A stretch of 64,000 bases of DNA from Rhodococcus tukisamuensis NBRC 100609 (GCF_001894985.1 NZ_BCXG01000001.1:367737-431736); one strand, 5' to 3'; counted from the stretch's first letter, positions 54,075 to 62,606 are shown. A program made the numbers and translations. The notes: generated by a model from the sequence alone, not told the origin.

Positions 54075-54863
54075 CTAGCGGCGGAAGAAGTCCGCGGTCG
54101 CGGAGTCGGACGGGTAGAACGATTCGATCGCAATCTCCGCGAGCGTGACGTCGCGCGGGGTGCCGAAGACGGTGGTCGTGCTGAACATGGACAGTTCGGC
54201 GCCGTCGGTCCGGATCCGCAGCGGAACCAGTAGCGCCGAGGTGTCGGTCTCGCCGATCTCCTCCTCTCCCGGGTAGCCGCGCAACTCGTCGACGAGCTGT
54301 GCCAACTCCGGGTCCGCGGTGGCGTCGGCTTCCCGGTGCAGTCGAGCCAGCAGGTGGCCGCGCCACTGCCCGAGATTCGCGATCCGGGGCGCCATGCCGT
54401 CCGGGTGCAGGCTGAGCCGCAGCACGTTGACGGGGGGTTCGAGCAGATGCGGTGCCGAGCCGGCTGTGAGCACCTCGACGGCAGGGTTGCCCGCGACCAG
54501 GTCCCAATGGCGGTCGACGACGACTGCCGGGTAGGGGGTGTGCGCGTCGAGGATCCGGTTGATCGCGTCGTTGACGGCCGACATCGGCGCGTCGGGTAGC
54601 CGGTTCTGCGGGTAGGCAGGTGCGTGACCGCCGGCCAGGAGCATCGTGTTGCGCTGGCGCAGTGGTACTTCCAGGCATTCCGACAGTCGAATGATCATTG
54701 CCCTGGTCGGCCGCGCCCGGCCCGTCTCGATGAAGCTGAGATGACGCGCGGACACACCGGACTGTGACGAGAGGCCCAGCTGAGTGAGCCTGCGCCGTTC
54801 CCGCCAGTCCCTGAGTATCGAGCCGACCGGTCGCGAGGTTCCCGTGTCTGTCACACGGCTCAA
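54075..54863 (-). CDS. XRE-family regulator with MmyB-like ligand domain
   Basis: 262 residues from TTG 54863; GTG 54854 is an alternative three codons in. The HTH at about residues 15-70 (LRDWRERRRLTQLGLSSQSGVSARHLSFIETGRARPT in parts) is followed by an MmyB-like domain (DAHTPYPAVVVDRHWDLVAGNPAVEVLT, LSLHPDGMAPRIANLGQWRGHLLARLHREADAT in parts; TLAEIAIESFYPSDSATADFF at the end) thought to bind fatty-acid-like ligands. Divergent from the SnoaL gene; a perfect palindrome lies between them. Confidence 0.87.
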   Translation of the reverse strand: MSRVTDTGTSRPVGSILRDWRERRRLTQLGLSSQSGVSARHLSFIETGRARPTRAMIIRLSECLEVPLRQRNTMLLAGGHAPAYPQNRLPDAPMSAVNDAINRILDAHTPYPAVVVDRHWDLVAGNPAVEVLTAGSAPHLLEPPVNVLRLSLHPDGMAPRIANLGQWRGHLLARLHREADATADPELAQLVDELRGYPGEEEIGETDTSALLVPLRIRTDGAELSMFSTTTVFGTPRDVTLAEIAIESFYPSDSATADFFRR

Positions 54864-54888
54864 CTTAGCGAGGTCCGGTCGCCCTCAC

Positions 54889-54907
54889 GATTACCTCCGA
54901 GGTAATC
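54889..54907. promoter_or_regulatory. Perfect 19-bp palindrome between XRE and SnoaL genes
   Basis: GATTACCTCCGAGGTAATC is a perfect inverted repeat (9-bp arms, one central base). It lies 25 bases upstream of the XRE start and 85 bases upstream of the SnoaL start, so it is the likely operator for both. Confidence 0.7.
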
Positions 54908-54991
54908 GACTGGCGTCGGTGGGCGCCGCAGAGTGGAGGCAGCCGACGGGCGAACCAGAGCCGCCGGATCACACCCTCGGAAGGAATCATC

Positions 54992-55357
54992 ATGAGCGAC
55001 TTCACCGAACAGGCAACCGCGTACATCGACATGTGGAACGAAACAGATCCAGCGGCCCGGCGCGACCGGGTCGAGCAGGTCTTCGCGGCCGGGTCCAGGT
55101 ACGTGGACCCGCTCGGCGTTGCGGTGGGACACGACCAGATCGACTCGATGGTCGGTGCGGTGCAGCAACAGTTCCCGGGCCTGCGGTTCGCCCTGGCCGG
55201 CCCGATCGACACCCACCACGAGCAGGCTCGATTCGCGTGGCGACTGGGCGTTCCGGGCGAGGACTCGCTGATCGACGGATTCGACGTCGCCGAACTCGAC
55301 GGCAGCGGCCGAGTGGCGCTGGTCCTCGGTTTCCTGGACAAGGTGCCGACGGCATGA
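54992..55357 (+). CDS. SnoaL-like (NTF2-fold) polyketide cyclase family protein
   Basis: 121 residues, a complete small NTF2-like fold: YIDMWNETDPAARRDRVEQVFAAGSRYVDPLGVAVGHDQIDSMV (in parts) and the closing strands DGFDVAELDGSGRVALVLGFLD. GGAAGGA precedes the ATG. Such proteins act as small-molecule isomerases, hydrolases or binders. Likely controlled by the divergent XRE protein; substrate unknown. Confidence 0.83.
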   Translation: MSDFTEQATAYIDMWNETDPAARRDRVEQVFAAGSRYVDPLGVAVGHDQIDSMVGAVQQQFPGLRFALAGPIDTHHEQARFAWRLGVPGEDSLIDGFDVAELDGSGRVALVLGFLDKVPTA

Positions 55358-55439
55358 GCCTCCGGGGCGGGCGCACCTGCCCGCCCCGGATCGCCGTCGC
55401 CCTCGCTGCGGCCCCCGACGGCCCGGATGCAGATGCTGC

Positions 55440-55913
55440 TCAGTCTCTTTCGAGCAGGAAATACAAATGCCGGCCGTTGTCGAGCACGGCCTCGGGCTTG
55501 CCGTTCATGATTCCCATGAGGGTGTTCTCGTCGACCCTCTTGAAGTGGTCGAAGATCGGCTTGCCGTCGTAGACCATGGTCGCGGTCACCTCGCCCCGGA
55601 ACTCGATGTTCCACAGGCTGGCCTCGCCCCTGCCGAGCTTGACGTTGGAGTAGAGGTTGCCCTCGTCGTCCCGGCACATCAGGGGCTTGGCGTCGAGGAC
55701 CGAGTGGAAGGTCTTCCCGTGCCAGCCGCTGGCGGGGAGAATCGTGCAGAGCTGATGTCCGGTCTGGAACACGGCTCCCTTCCAGGTGCCCAGGATGTCG
55801 GCTGCGGCCACGACGTCCAATGCCGCCCAGACGGCATCGAGATCGGTGGGAGAGACGCCCTCGGACTGTGCGCGGAGTTCCTGAAACTTGTTGCGGGCCT
55901 GCTCGACATCCAT
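55440..55913 (-). CDS. GXWXG/DUF4334 domain protein
   Basis: 157 residues. The N-terminal GXWXG motif appears as ILGTWKGAVFQTGH; the second half is DUF4334-like (SLWNIEFRGEVTATMVYDGKPIFDHFKRVDENTLMGIMNGK in parts). This two-part architecture is common in actinobacteria, and its function is unknown, although the fold suggests lipid or small-ligand binding. Single gene, convergent with SnoaL (82 bases apart). Confidence 0.85.
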   Translation of the reverse strand: MDVEQARNKFQELRAQSEGVSPTDLDAVWAALDVVAAADILGTWKGAVFQTGHQLCTILPASGWHGKTFHSVLDAKPLMCRDDEGNLYSNVKLGRGEASLWNIEFRGEVTATMVYDGKPIFDHFKRVDENTLMGIMNGKPEAVLDNGRHLYFLLERD

Positions 55914-56024
55914 CGACGACTCCTCTGGTTGGGTCTGTGGAGGCTACGCCTCGTCGGGGGCGTGGCGGCAAGGACACGAACCCGGCGAATCCACCTGCCC
56001 GACCGGTGGGACCGGGATGCGAAG

Positions 56025-56498
56025 ATGGACGTGATGGATCCAGATTCGATCGACGCGGGCCGCGGGCTCGAGCGTGAGCTGACGCTGATGGCGCGGCACA
56101 CGGCCCTCGTGTCCCAGTGGCGGATGCCGGATCGCGCCCTGGACCGGTCCGCGTACCTGTTGCTCTCCCGCCTCGAGATAGGCGAGCCGATGACGCTGCG
56201 GGAGCTGTCCGAGGCCTTCGGCCTCGACGTGTCCACCGTCAACCGTCAGACCGCCGCGCTGGTGCGTCAGGGACTGGCCGAGCGCATCGTCGACGCGGAG
56301 GGCGGCACAGCCCGCAGGTTGCGTCCGACCGAGCGCGGGCTGGCGGCATTGCGCTCGGACCGCGACCAGAACGTGGAGGGCGTGACCTCCCTTGTCGCGG
56401 ACTGGGACGACCAGGATCGCCGGGATCTGGTTACCTTGCTGCGGAAGTTGAACGAGAAGATCGAGGAGCGCCAGGGGCTGAACTGGCCCCGGGACTGA
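56025..56498 (+). CDS. MarR-family transcriptional regulator
   Basis: 157 residues from ATG 56025 (ATG 56034 is possible). Winged helix: LDRSAYLLLSRLEIGEPMTLRELSEAFGLDVSTVNRQTAALVRQGLAERIVDAEGGTARRLRPTERG (residues about 38-105, in parts), typical of MarR with the wing D..GTARRL. It is 23 bases upstream of the SDR gene, so the two probably form an operon. Ligand unknown. Confidence 0.85.
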   Translation: MDVMDPDSIDAGRGLERELTLMARHTALVSQWRMPDRALDRSAYLLLSRLEIGEPMTLRELSEAFGLDVSTVNRQTAALVRQGLAERIVDAEGGTARRLRPTERGLAALRSDRDQNVEGVTSLVADWDDQDRRDLVTLLRKLNEKIEERQGLNWPRD

Positions 56499-56521
56499 CC
56501 GAAGCACCGAGGAGAGCACGA

Positions 56522-57436
56522 ATGGGTATCAACGAGGGACGCGTCGTCGTGGTGACCGGGGCGGCGGGCGGTATCGGCCGTGAGCACGCACTCGAATTCG
56601 CGAGGCAGGGCGCCAAGGTCGTGGTCAACGACCTCGGTCCCGCCGAGGCCGTCGTCGAGGAGATCAAGGCGCTCGGTGGCGAGGCCATTGCGAACAAGGA
56701 CGACATCTCCGACTTCGACGGTGCGGGACGGCTGATCCGCAGCGCGATCGACACCTTCGGCACCATTCACGTCCTGGTGAACAACGCGGGCATCCTGCGC
56801 GACAAGATGTTCGTGAACATGACCGTCGACCAGTGGGACGATGTCATGCGCGTGCACCTGCGCGGCACCTTCGCGCCGTCGCAGCACGCGGCGTCGTACT
56901 GGCGCGAGCAGTCCAAGGCCGGGACGCCGGTCGCGCACCCGCGGATCATCAACACCTCGTCGCCGTCGGGTCTCTACGGAAACCTCGGCCAGGCCAACTA
57001 CGGCGCGGCGAAGGCCGGCATCGCGGCGTTCACCGTGATCCTCGCCGACGAACTGGCCCGGCTCGGGGTCACCGTCAACGCCATCGCCCCGACCGCGCTG
57101 ACCCAGATGACCGCCGGCCTGGAGGCGTTCGTCGCCGCGGCGGAGGCGGAGAAGGAGCGCACCGGTTTCGACGCGGCCGCGCCCGAGAACATCTCGCCGA
57201 CGGTGGTCTGGCTGGGGTCCCCGGAGTCGGACGGCATCACCGGACGGATCTTCAACGTGCACGGTGGCTCCATCAGCGTCGCCGAGACCTGGGTCGCCGG
57301 TCCCGGGGTGTCGAAGGACGCACGCTGGGACCCGGCCGAGCTCGGCGAGGTCATCCCGGCGCTGGTCGCGGAGGCCCGGCCGAACTCCGACATGGCCGGA
57401 AACCCGCGTCACGCGAACTCGCGTCTGGGTCTCTGA
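56522..57436 (+). CDS. SDR family 3-hydroxyacyl-CoA dehydrogenase (MFE-2-like)
   Basis: 304 residues. TGAAGGIGREHALEFA binds NAD(P), VNNAGILRDKMFVNM is the active-site region, Ser and YGAAKAG (YxxxK) form the catalytic set, and the C-terminal extension (VSKDARWDPAELGEVIPALV) is typical of peroxisomal-type multifunctional-enzyme dehydrogenases. Probable role: oxidation of a 3-hydroxyacyl-CoA. Follows the MarR gene. Confidence 0.85.
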   Translation: MGINEGRVVVVTGAAGGIGREHALEFARQGAKVVVNDLGPAEAVVEEIKALGGEAIANKDDISDFDGAGRLIRSAIDTFGTIHVLVNNAGILRDKMFVNMTVDQWDDVMRVHLRGTFAPSQHAASYWREQSKAGTPVAHPRIINTSSPSGLYGNLGQANYGAAKAGIAAFTVILADELARLGVTVNAIAPTALTQMTAGLEAFVAAAEAEKERTGFDAAAPENISPTVVWLGSPESDGITGRIFNVHGGSISVAETWVAGPGVSKDARWDPAELGEVIPALVAEARPNSDMAGNPRHANSRLGL

Positions 57437-57453
57437 GCCCAACCCCGAAGCAG

Positions 57454-57494
57454 CCGGAGCGGCCCACCACAGCACGTGTGGTGGGCCGCTCCGG
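57454..57494. terminator. Perfect 17-bp bidirectional terminator hairpin
   Basis: Arms 57454-57470 (CCGGAGCGGCCCACCAC) and 57478-57494 pair fully around AGCACGT. It lies between the SDR gene and the convergent secreted-protein gene. Confidence 0.85.
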
Positions 57495-57508
57495 TCGTCG
57501 GGGGGGGG

Positions 57509-57796
57509 TTACCCGAGTGCGCGTGCCGGGGCGGGCACTCGTTCGATCCCGTGGTTCTTGACGGGCGGGGTGGTTCGCAACCACGTGCCGTCGGCCCGGC
57601 ACAGCTGGTAGGTGCCGTCCGGGTGGTAGATCTTGGAACCGACGCTGTAGTCCTTGCCGTCGTAGACGCACACGGTGGTCGTGGTGCCGTCCGGGTTCGT
57701 GCGGATTGCCGCATTCGCGACGGCGGCCTGGGCTCCGATCAGTCCCGCGGCGACGAGGATCGAGGCGGCGAGCGTCTTGACGGTTCGAGAGATCAT
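57509..57796 (-). CDS. Small secreted protein
   Basis: 95 residues. The start is a classical signal peptide (MISRTVKTLAASILVAAGL, then AQAAVANA with AxA cleavage). The mature part of about 65 residues (VCVYDGKDYSVGSKIYHPDG, YQLCRADGTWL) has two Cys that may form a disulphide, and repeats the pattern xYxxGxKxYxPDGxxxxC. GAAGGG precedes ATG 57796. I do not recognise a named family; similar small Cys-containing exported proteins occur in rhodococci. Confidence 0.75.
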   Translation of the reverse strand: MISRTVKTLAASILVAAGLIGAQAAVANAAIRTNPDGTTTTVCVYDGKDYSVGSKIYHPDGTYQLCRADGTWLRTTPPVKNHGIERVPAPARALG

Positions 57797-57902
57797 GGGG
57801 TGGCCCTTCGGTTGTGGTGTCTGCCCAGGTGGACTCCAACAAATATGGGCGACACGGGCCCGGTCGGACAGGGACCCAAGGGGTGGGGTTCGCCCCCCCT
57901 CG

Positions 57903-58790
57903 TCAGCGCATTCCGAGCAGCGTGAGGGCAAATTTCGCGTACTCGGCGGCGATCTGCTCGGGCGTGGACGGGCCGCCGATCCGGAACCACTGGGGCAGTG
58001 ACGTGCACATCGTCACGATGGCCTTCCCGGCGTCGCGCGGGTGCGCGGTGGTGAAGTCCCCCGCCGCCACCCCGAGCCCGATCTCGGCGTCGAGGAGGTG
58101 CTGAACCGCGTTTCGGGAGGCGCGGATCCGGTCCCGGTTCGGCGGTTCCAGGCTGCGCATCTCGCTGGCCCCGATGAAGGCCAGCTCCCGCCGGTGGGTG
58201 TGGTAGAGCGCGAGCGCCTCCACCGCGAGGCCGACCCGGGCCACGGTGGTGTCGCCCTCGGCGAGGGCCGCGCGCACCCGCCAGTGGATCTCGTCCATCG
58301 TCAGGTCGAGCGCGCGGACGAGAAGTTCCTGCTTGTCGCGGTAGTGGTGGTACACGCCGGGCGCGCTCACCCCGGCCCGGGCGGCCAGCGCGCGCATGGT
58401 GGCGCCGTGGTACCCGGTCTCGACGAATGCCTCGATCGCGGCGGCCAGTACCGGGTCGAGTTCGAGCGCGGGAAACTCGCGCCAGTCGGCCGCAGAGTGT
58501 GCAGTTGTCGTCGGCGTTCCAGTGGGTTTGGTCCGGGAAGTGCGCATTCGGCGGGCGGGGGCGGCGGGGCGCTCGGTTGAGGCGGCGCCGCCCAGCAGCA
58601 GCTCGGTCGGTACCTCCAGTGCGTCGGCCAGTTCCACGAGCCGGTCGACGGACACCCCGGTCCGGCCGTTCTCGATGGCGCTGAGCGTGGCGGGGCTGAC
58701 CGCGATCCGGGCCGCCAACTCGCGCAGTGAGAGCCCGCGCTCGGTGCGGGCCGCCCTGATGGCTTCGGGCAGCGGCGGTCGTCCGGGCAT
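57903..58790 (-). CDS. Two-headed regulator: N-terminal XRE helix-turn-helix fused to TetR
   Basis: 295 residues from ATG 58790, preceded by GAGGAGG; in-frame codons further upstream have no ribosome site and cross the divergent promoter. Residues about 8-65 are an XRE domain (IRAARTERGLSLRELAARIAVSPATLSAIENGRTGVSVDRLVELADALEV in parts). A 35-residue basic linker follows. Residues about 105-295 are a TetR unit (PVLAAAIEAFVETGYHGATMRALAARAGVSAPGVYHHYRDKQELL in parts). It is divergent from the dehydrogenase operon at 58970 and likely represses it. Such fusions can read two half-sites or integrate two signals. Confidence 0.85.
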   Translation of the reverse strand: MPGRPPLPEAIRAARTERGLSLRELAARIAVSPATLSAIENGRTGVSVDRLVELADALEVPTELLLGGAASTERPAAPARRMRTSRTKPTGTPTTTAHSAADWREFPALELDPVLAAAIEAFVETGYHGATMRALAARAGVSAPGVYHHYRDKQELLVRALDLTMDEIHWRVRAALAEGDTTVARVGLAVEALALYHTHRRELAFIGASEMRSLEPPNRDRIRASRNAVQHLLDAEIGLGVAAGDFTTAHPRDAGKAIVTMCTSLPQWFRIGGPSTPEQIAAEYAKFALTLLGMR

Positions 58791-58824
58791 GCGCCCTCCT
58801 CTCGGCGTTCGGATCTGCAATGTA

Positions 58825-58837
58825 TCAGGAATCCTGA
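58825..58837. promoter_or_regulatory. Palindrome in the divergent XRE-TetR / dehydrogenase promoter
   Basis: TCAGGAATCCTGA is a perfect 13-bp palindrome, 35 bases upstream of the regulator start and 133 bases upstream of the dehydrogenase. It is a candidate operator for the XRE or TetR head. Confidence 0.5.
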
Positions 58838-58969
58838 ACACTTGGTTGCGGGCATTGTCGTGCATAGAACGAAAGTTGCGTGTTGACAGGGCTGATCTCG
58901 GATGAGAACGTGGTCGGGAAGACATGGAAGTGGAACGAGCGTTCGGCGTTTCCGGAGTAAGGAGAGAAC

Positions 58970-60178
58970 GTGGCAATCGACCTGGCGTATTCCGGCGAGA
59001 CCGCGGACCTGATCAAGCGGACCCGGGAGTTCACCCGCGACGTGGTGCTGCCGATCGAGGACGAGTTCGGCGGCAACATCACCGAGGCCGGCGGCGACGA
59101 GCTGCGGGTCCGGATGCAGGACGCGGCGAAGGCCGCCGGGGTCTTCGCGCCGCACGCGCCCGTCGAGTTCGGCGGCCACGGCCTGAACATGTCCGACCGC
59201 GCCCCGGTGTTCGAGGAGGCCGGCTACTCGCTGTTCGGTCCTGTCGCGCTGAACATCGCCGCACCGGACGAGGGCAACGTGCACATGCTCGCGCACATCG
59301 CCAACCCCGAGCAGCGCGAGCAGTATCTCGCGCCGCTGGCCCGCGGCGAGGTCCGGTCGGCCTTCGCGATGACCGAGCCCTCTCCCGGCGCCGGCTCCGA
59401 CCCGTCGGCACTGAACACCCGGGCCGTCCGGGCCGACGGCGGCTGGCGGATCAACGGCCGCAAGTTCTTCATCACCGGCGCGGACGGCGCCGGGTTCTTC
59501 ATCATCATGGCCCGCACCTCAGGGGAGCCCGGTCAGCGCGGCGGGGCCACGATGTTCCTTGCGCCCGCGGACACGCCCGGTATCCGGGTCGGCCGTCACA
59601 TCGACACCCTGGACCGCTCGATGATCGGCGGGCACTGCGAGGTGTTCTTCGAGGACCTGCTGGTGCCGGACAGTGCCGTGCTCGGCGAGGTGGACCGCGG
59701 CTTCGAGTACGCCCAGGTGCGGCTCGGGCCGGCGCGGATGACGCACGTGATGCGCTGGCTGGGTGCCGCCCGCCGCGGCCACGACGTCGCTGTCGACTAC
59801 GTCGCCAAGCGCGAGGGCTTCGGTTCGAAGCTCGGAGACCTCGGCATGATCCAGAAGATGGTCGCGGACAACGAGATCGACATCGCCGCGACGCGCGCGC
59901 TGCTGGTGCGTGCCTGCTGGGAGCTCGACCGCGGCGAGCACGCGTCGAACTCCACGTCCATCGCCAAGACCTATGCGGCCGAGGCGATCTTCCGGATCGT
60001 GGACCGCAGCGTCCAGATGTGCGGTGGGATGGGCGTTTCCGGCGACCTGCCGCTGGCCCGGCTCTCCCGTGAGGTGCGGCCGTTCCGGGTCTACGACGGC
60101 CCCTCCGAGGTGCACCGTTGGGCGATCGCCAAGCGCGTCGTCGGTGCGGCCAAGCGCGCACAGGCGGATGCACGATGA
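58970..60178 (+). CDS. Acyl-CoA dehydrogenase, ACAD10/11-like
   Basis: 402 residues from GTG 58970 with GGAGAG upstream. The ACAD motifs [18 protein letters not shown] and [11 protein letters not shown] are present. In the C-terminal catalytic segment the usual YEGT is replaced by [12 protein letters not shown], with Asp at about 376; this DGPSEVHR form marks the ACAD10/ACAD11 branch. Human ACAD10/11 carry an APH kinase domain on the same chain; here the kinase is the next gene, overlapping by 4 bases. Together they fit conversion of 4-hydroxyacyl-CoA to 3-hydroxyacyl-CoA by phosphorylation, elimination and rehydration. Confidence 0.85.
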   Translation: MAIDLAYSGETADLIKRTREFTRDVVLPIEDEFGGNITEAGGDELRVRMQDAAKAAGVFAPHAPVEFGGHGLNMSDRAPVFEEAGYSLFGPVALNIAAPDEGNVHMLAHIANPEQREQYLAPLARGEVRSAFAMTEPSPGAGSDPSALNTRAVRADGGWRINGRKFFITGADGAGFFIIMARTSGEPGQRGGATMFLAPADTPGIRVGRHIDTLDRSMIGGHCEVFFEDLLVPDSAVLGEVDRGFEYAQVRLGPARMTHVMRWLGAARRGHDVAVDYVAKREGFGSKLGDLGMIQKMVADNEIDIAATRALLVRACWELDRGEHASNSTSIAKTYAAEAIFRIVDRSVQMCGGMGVSGDLPLARLSREVRPFRVYDGPSEVHRWAIAKRVVGAAKRAQADAR

Positions 60179-61197
60179 ACCTGCCGGGGATGGATGTCGC
60201 CGCCTTGCAGCGGTACCTGGTTGCCGAGGGCATCGAACTGCATGGCGACCTGCGGGTGGAACTGATCAGCGGCGGACGCTCGAACCTGACCTTCAAGGCC
60301 TTTGACGACCGCTCCTCGTGGGTGGTCCGCCGACCGCCGGTCAGCGGACTGACGCCCTCCGCGCACGACATGGCACGCGAGTACACGGTGACCAACGGTC
60401 TGCAGGGCACCGGGATCCCGGTGGCGCGAACGGTGGCGTTCGACGCCGACGGGAAGGCCCTGGGCGCGCCGACCACCGTCGTCGAGTTCGTCGACGGTCT
60501 GGTGGTGCGGGACCAGGACGACCTCGCCGCGCTCACCGACGAGCAGGTCGCGGGCAATGCCGGCGAACTGGTCCGGGTGCTGGCAGCACTGCACGAGGTG
60601 GACTACCGGGATGCCGGTCTCGGCGAGTTCGGCCGTCCCGAGGGCTTCCTCGCTCGTCAGGTGGCGCTGTGGGCGAAGCAGTGGGAGCGGGTCAAGACGC
60701 GTGAGCTGCCCGACGTCGCGAAGCTGCATGCGCGCCTGGCCGAGTCGATCCCGCAGCACTCGGAGGCGTCCATCGTGCACGGGGACTACCGGATCGACAA
60801 CACCATCCTCGACGCCGCCGACCCCACCGCGGTCCGCGCACTGGTGGACTGGGAGCTCTCGACCCTCGGGGACCCGCTCACCGACGTGGCTCTGATGTGC
60901 GTGTACCGGAACCCTGCCTTCGACCTGCTGCTCGGTACGAAGGCCGCCTGGACCAGTGATCGGCTGCCATCGGCCGACGAGCTCGCGCAGACCTACGCCG
61001 TGGCGTCGGGCCGCGATCTCGGCAACTGGAGCTTCTACATGGCGCTGGCGAACTTCAAGCTCGCCGTGGTCGGCGAGGGCATCACCCACCGCGCGCTGCA
61101 GGGCTCCGATTCCGGCAGTGGCGCAGAGAAGGCGGCGGACGCGACGCCGGAGTTCATCACCGCTGGGCTGCGTGCCCTGGAAGGAGTATCGGCATGA
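60175..61197 (+). CDS. APH-fold phosphotransferase (ACAD10/11 / LvaA-like kinase)
   Basis: 340 residues. The ISGGRSNLTFKAFDD start, VRRPP with the ATP-binding region, HGDYRIDN (catalytic Asp at about 204, with Asn) and VDWELSTLGDPLTDVA (metal-binding Asp at about 225) are classic. This branch lacks aminoglycoside resistance context and is the one fused to ACAD domains in animals; the Pseudomonas LvaA kinase of levulinate catabolism is a relative. Overlaps both neighbours by 4 bases. Confidence 0.86.
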   Translation: MNLPGMDVAALQRYLVAEGIELHGDLRVELISGGRSNLTFKAFDDRSSWVVRRPPVSGLTPSAHDMAREYTVTNGLQGTGIPVARTVAFDADGKALGAPTTVVEFVDGLVVRDQDDLAALTDEQVAGNAGELVRVLAALHEVDYRDAGLGEFGRPEGFLARQVALWAKQWERVKTRELPDVAKLHARLAESIPQHSEASIVHGDYRIDNTILDAADPTAVRALVDWELSTLGDPLTDVALMCVYRNPAFDLLLGTKAAWTSDRLPSADELAQTYAVASGRDLGNWSFYMALANFKLAVVGEGITHRALQGSDSGSGAEKAADATPEFITAGLRALEGVSA

Positions 61198-61946
61198 GCG
61201 AGTCCCGGATCGTCCACACCGCGCTGGTCACCGGCGCCTCCCGCGGGATCGGGCTGGGCATCGCCCACCGGCTCGCGAGTCTCGGCTACTCGCTGACCGT
61301 CACGGCGCGCGACGCCGAGCGGCTCGACGTGGTGGCTGCCGAACTCCGTGCGGCGGGTGCACCCGAGGTGGTCCCGGTGGCCGGTGACATGGCCGACGAG
61401 GACGCTGTCCGACGGCTCACTCAGGTGCACGAGGACCGGCTCGGCCCGATGAAGGCGCTGATCCTCAACGCTGGCGTCGGTACCGCGGGGACCGTCGCCG
61501 AATACCCGATGAAGCGGTTCGACAAGACCCTCGACGTGAACCTGCGCGCCCCGTTCCAGCTGCTGCAGCAGTGCCTGCCGCTGCTGCGCAAGGGCGCTGA
61601 GGCGGACCCGGGACGCGGCGCAAAGGTGATCGCGCTGGCCTCGATCGCGGGGGTCTACGCCGAGCACGGCCTGGCGGTGTACGGCGCGACCAAGGCTGCG
61701 CTGATCTCGTTGGTCCAGACGCTCAACGCGGAGGAGTCGGGCAACGGCGTCAGCGCCACCACGATTGCGCCCGGGTACGTCGACACCGACATGAGCGCGT
61801 GGATCCACGACCGAATCCCGGCCGAGCAGATGCTCGAGGTGAACGACATCGTGGAGGTTGCCGAGTCGTTGCTCCGCCTCTCTTCGCGGGCTGTCGTCCC
61901 GAACATCGTGATGACTCGGGCGGGCACAGACGGGCTTCACGCCTGA
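61194..61946 (+). CDS. Short-chain dehydrogenase/reductase
   Basis: 250 residues. TGASRGIGLGIAHRLA binds NAD(P), LNAGVG follows, Ser in ALASIAG and YGATKAA give the catalytic set. Overlaps the kinase stop (ATGA), last gene of the operon. It could oxidise a 3-hydroxyacyl-CoA or reduce a 4-keto group (levulinate-like), supplying the hydroxyl that the kinase phosphorylates. Confidence 0.82.
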   Translation: MSESRIVHTALVTGASRGIGLGIAHRLASLGYSLTVTARDAERLDVVAAELRAAGAPEVVPVAGDMADEDAVRRLTQVHEDRLGPMKALILNAGVGTAGTVAEYPMKRFDKTLDVNLRAPFQLLQQCLPLLRKGAEADPGRGAKVIALASIAGVYAEHGLAVYGATKAALISLVQTLNAEESGNGVSATTIAPGYVDTDMSAWIHDRIPAEQMLEVNDIVEVAESLLRLSSRAVVPNIVMTRAGTDGLHA

Positions 61947-62606
61947 CCCTCTAGTACACCGTCAGTAAATCACCGGCATCCGGAGAAGGTTTGAGGCGAG
62001 GCCGTGGGCCTGTGACATAATCACAATCAAATTGTGATGTTCACCCAACTCGCTGGTAGTCCCCTCGACGCCGTCCTGACCTGCGCGAATCGCCATTCAC
62101 TTGGCGGCAGGTCGGGACGGCGTTCGTGTTCTTCTCGGCGTTGTCGGCGGACACCTGGACGCATGCCCGAGATACTTTCAAAAGCCCTCGAAAAGCTCGG
62201 CTAACGCGGTAAGTTGCCACGTGCGGTCGGTGGCGTCCTGCCCTCGTCGTGATCGGGTTGCCGTCCTGTTGACGGTTGGATTGTTCTTCGGGAGGGCGAT
62301 CTGTGAGAACACAATGGATCGACGTGCGTCAGATACAGGGGACCGCGGCGGTTGCCGCGGTAGTGGTGGCTGCGCACAGTCACGGACAGACCGGAGTCGG
62401 CGTAGGCACGTGATGTGCCACTGACCTGCCGATGGATTGCGCGCCCAGGGCGCGTACGTATCCCGCTGTGAAGCGGATTCAATCTCTACGAAATCTGACT
62501 TCGGCCCGTCGTGTCTGCCGTAGCCCTCGGCCTTGTTGGCAAGGCCAACCTTCTGGCCTGGGCATTTGCAGGGACGACCGGGTTGTTCCGAAAAAAGGGG
62601 AATCAG
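61947..62606 (+). other. 660-base non-coding region before the NRPS
   Basis: No convincing coding sequence on either strand. It starts with a dense TGTGA/TCACA cluster (62011-62047), then several perfect small hairpins: CCGCGGC/GCCGCGG at 62343-62360, AGGCAC/GTGCC(A) near 62404-62420, CGCGCCC/GGGCGCG near 62435-62451, and GGCCTTG/CAAGGCC at 62529-62546. The last 20 bases provide AAAAAAGGGG for the NRPS start. It looks like a long promoter plus structured leader; it could also hide a small RNA. Confidence 0.5.
62011..62047. promoter_or_regulatory. TGTGA/TCACA cluster with a 19-bp palindrome
   Basis: ATCACAATCAAATTGTGAT (62020-62038) is a perfect inverted repeat with 8-bp arms. TGTGACATAATCACA (62011-62025) overlaps it as a second dyad with one base less spacing than the usual CRP site, and GTGATGTTCACC extends it to the right. 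It is AT-rich against a GC-rich background, about 570 bases upstream of the NRPS start and 65 bases after the SDR stop. Confidence 0.5.

Noticed and set aside
60175..61197. Aminoglycoside resistance kinase
   Set aside because: The APH fold is shared, but the operon context with an ACAD10/11-type dehydrogenase points to acyl-CoA metabolism.
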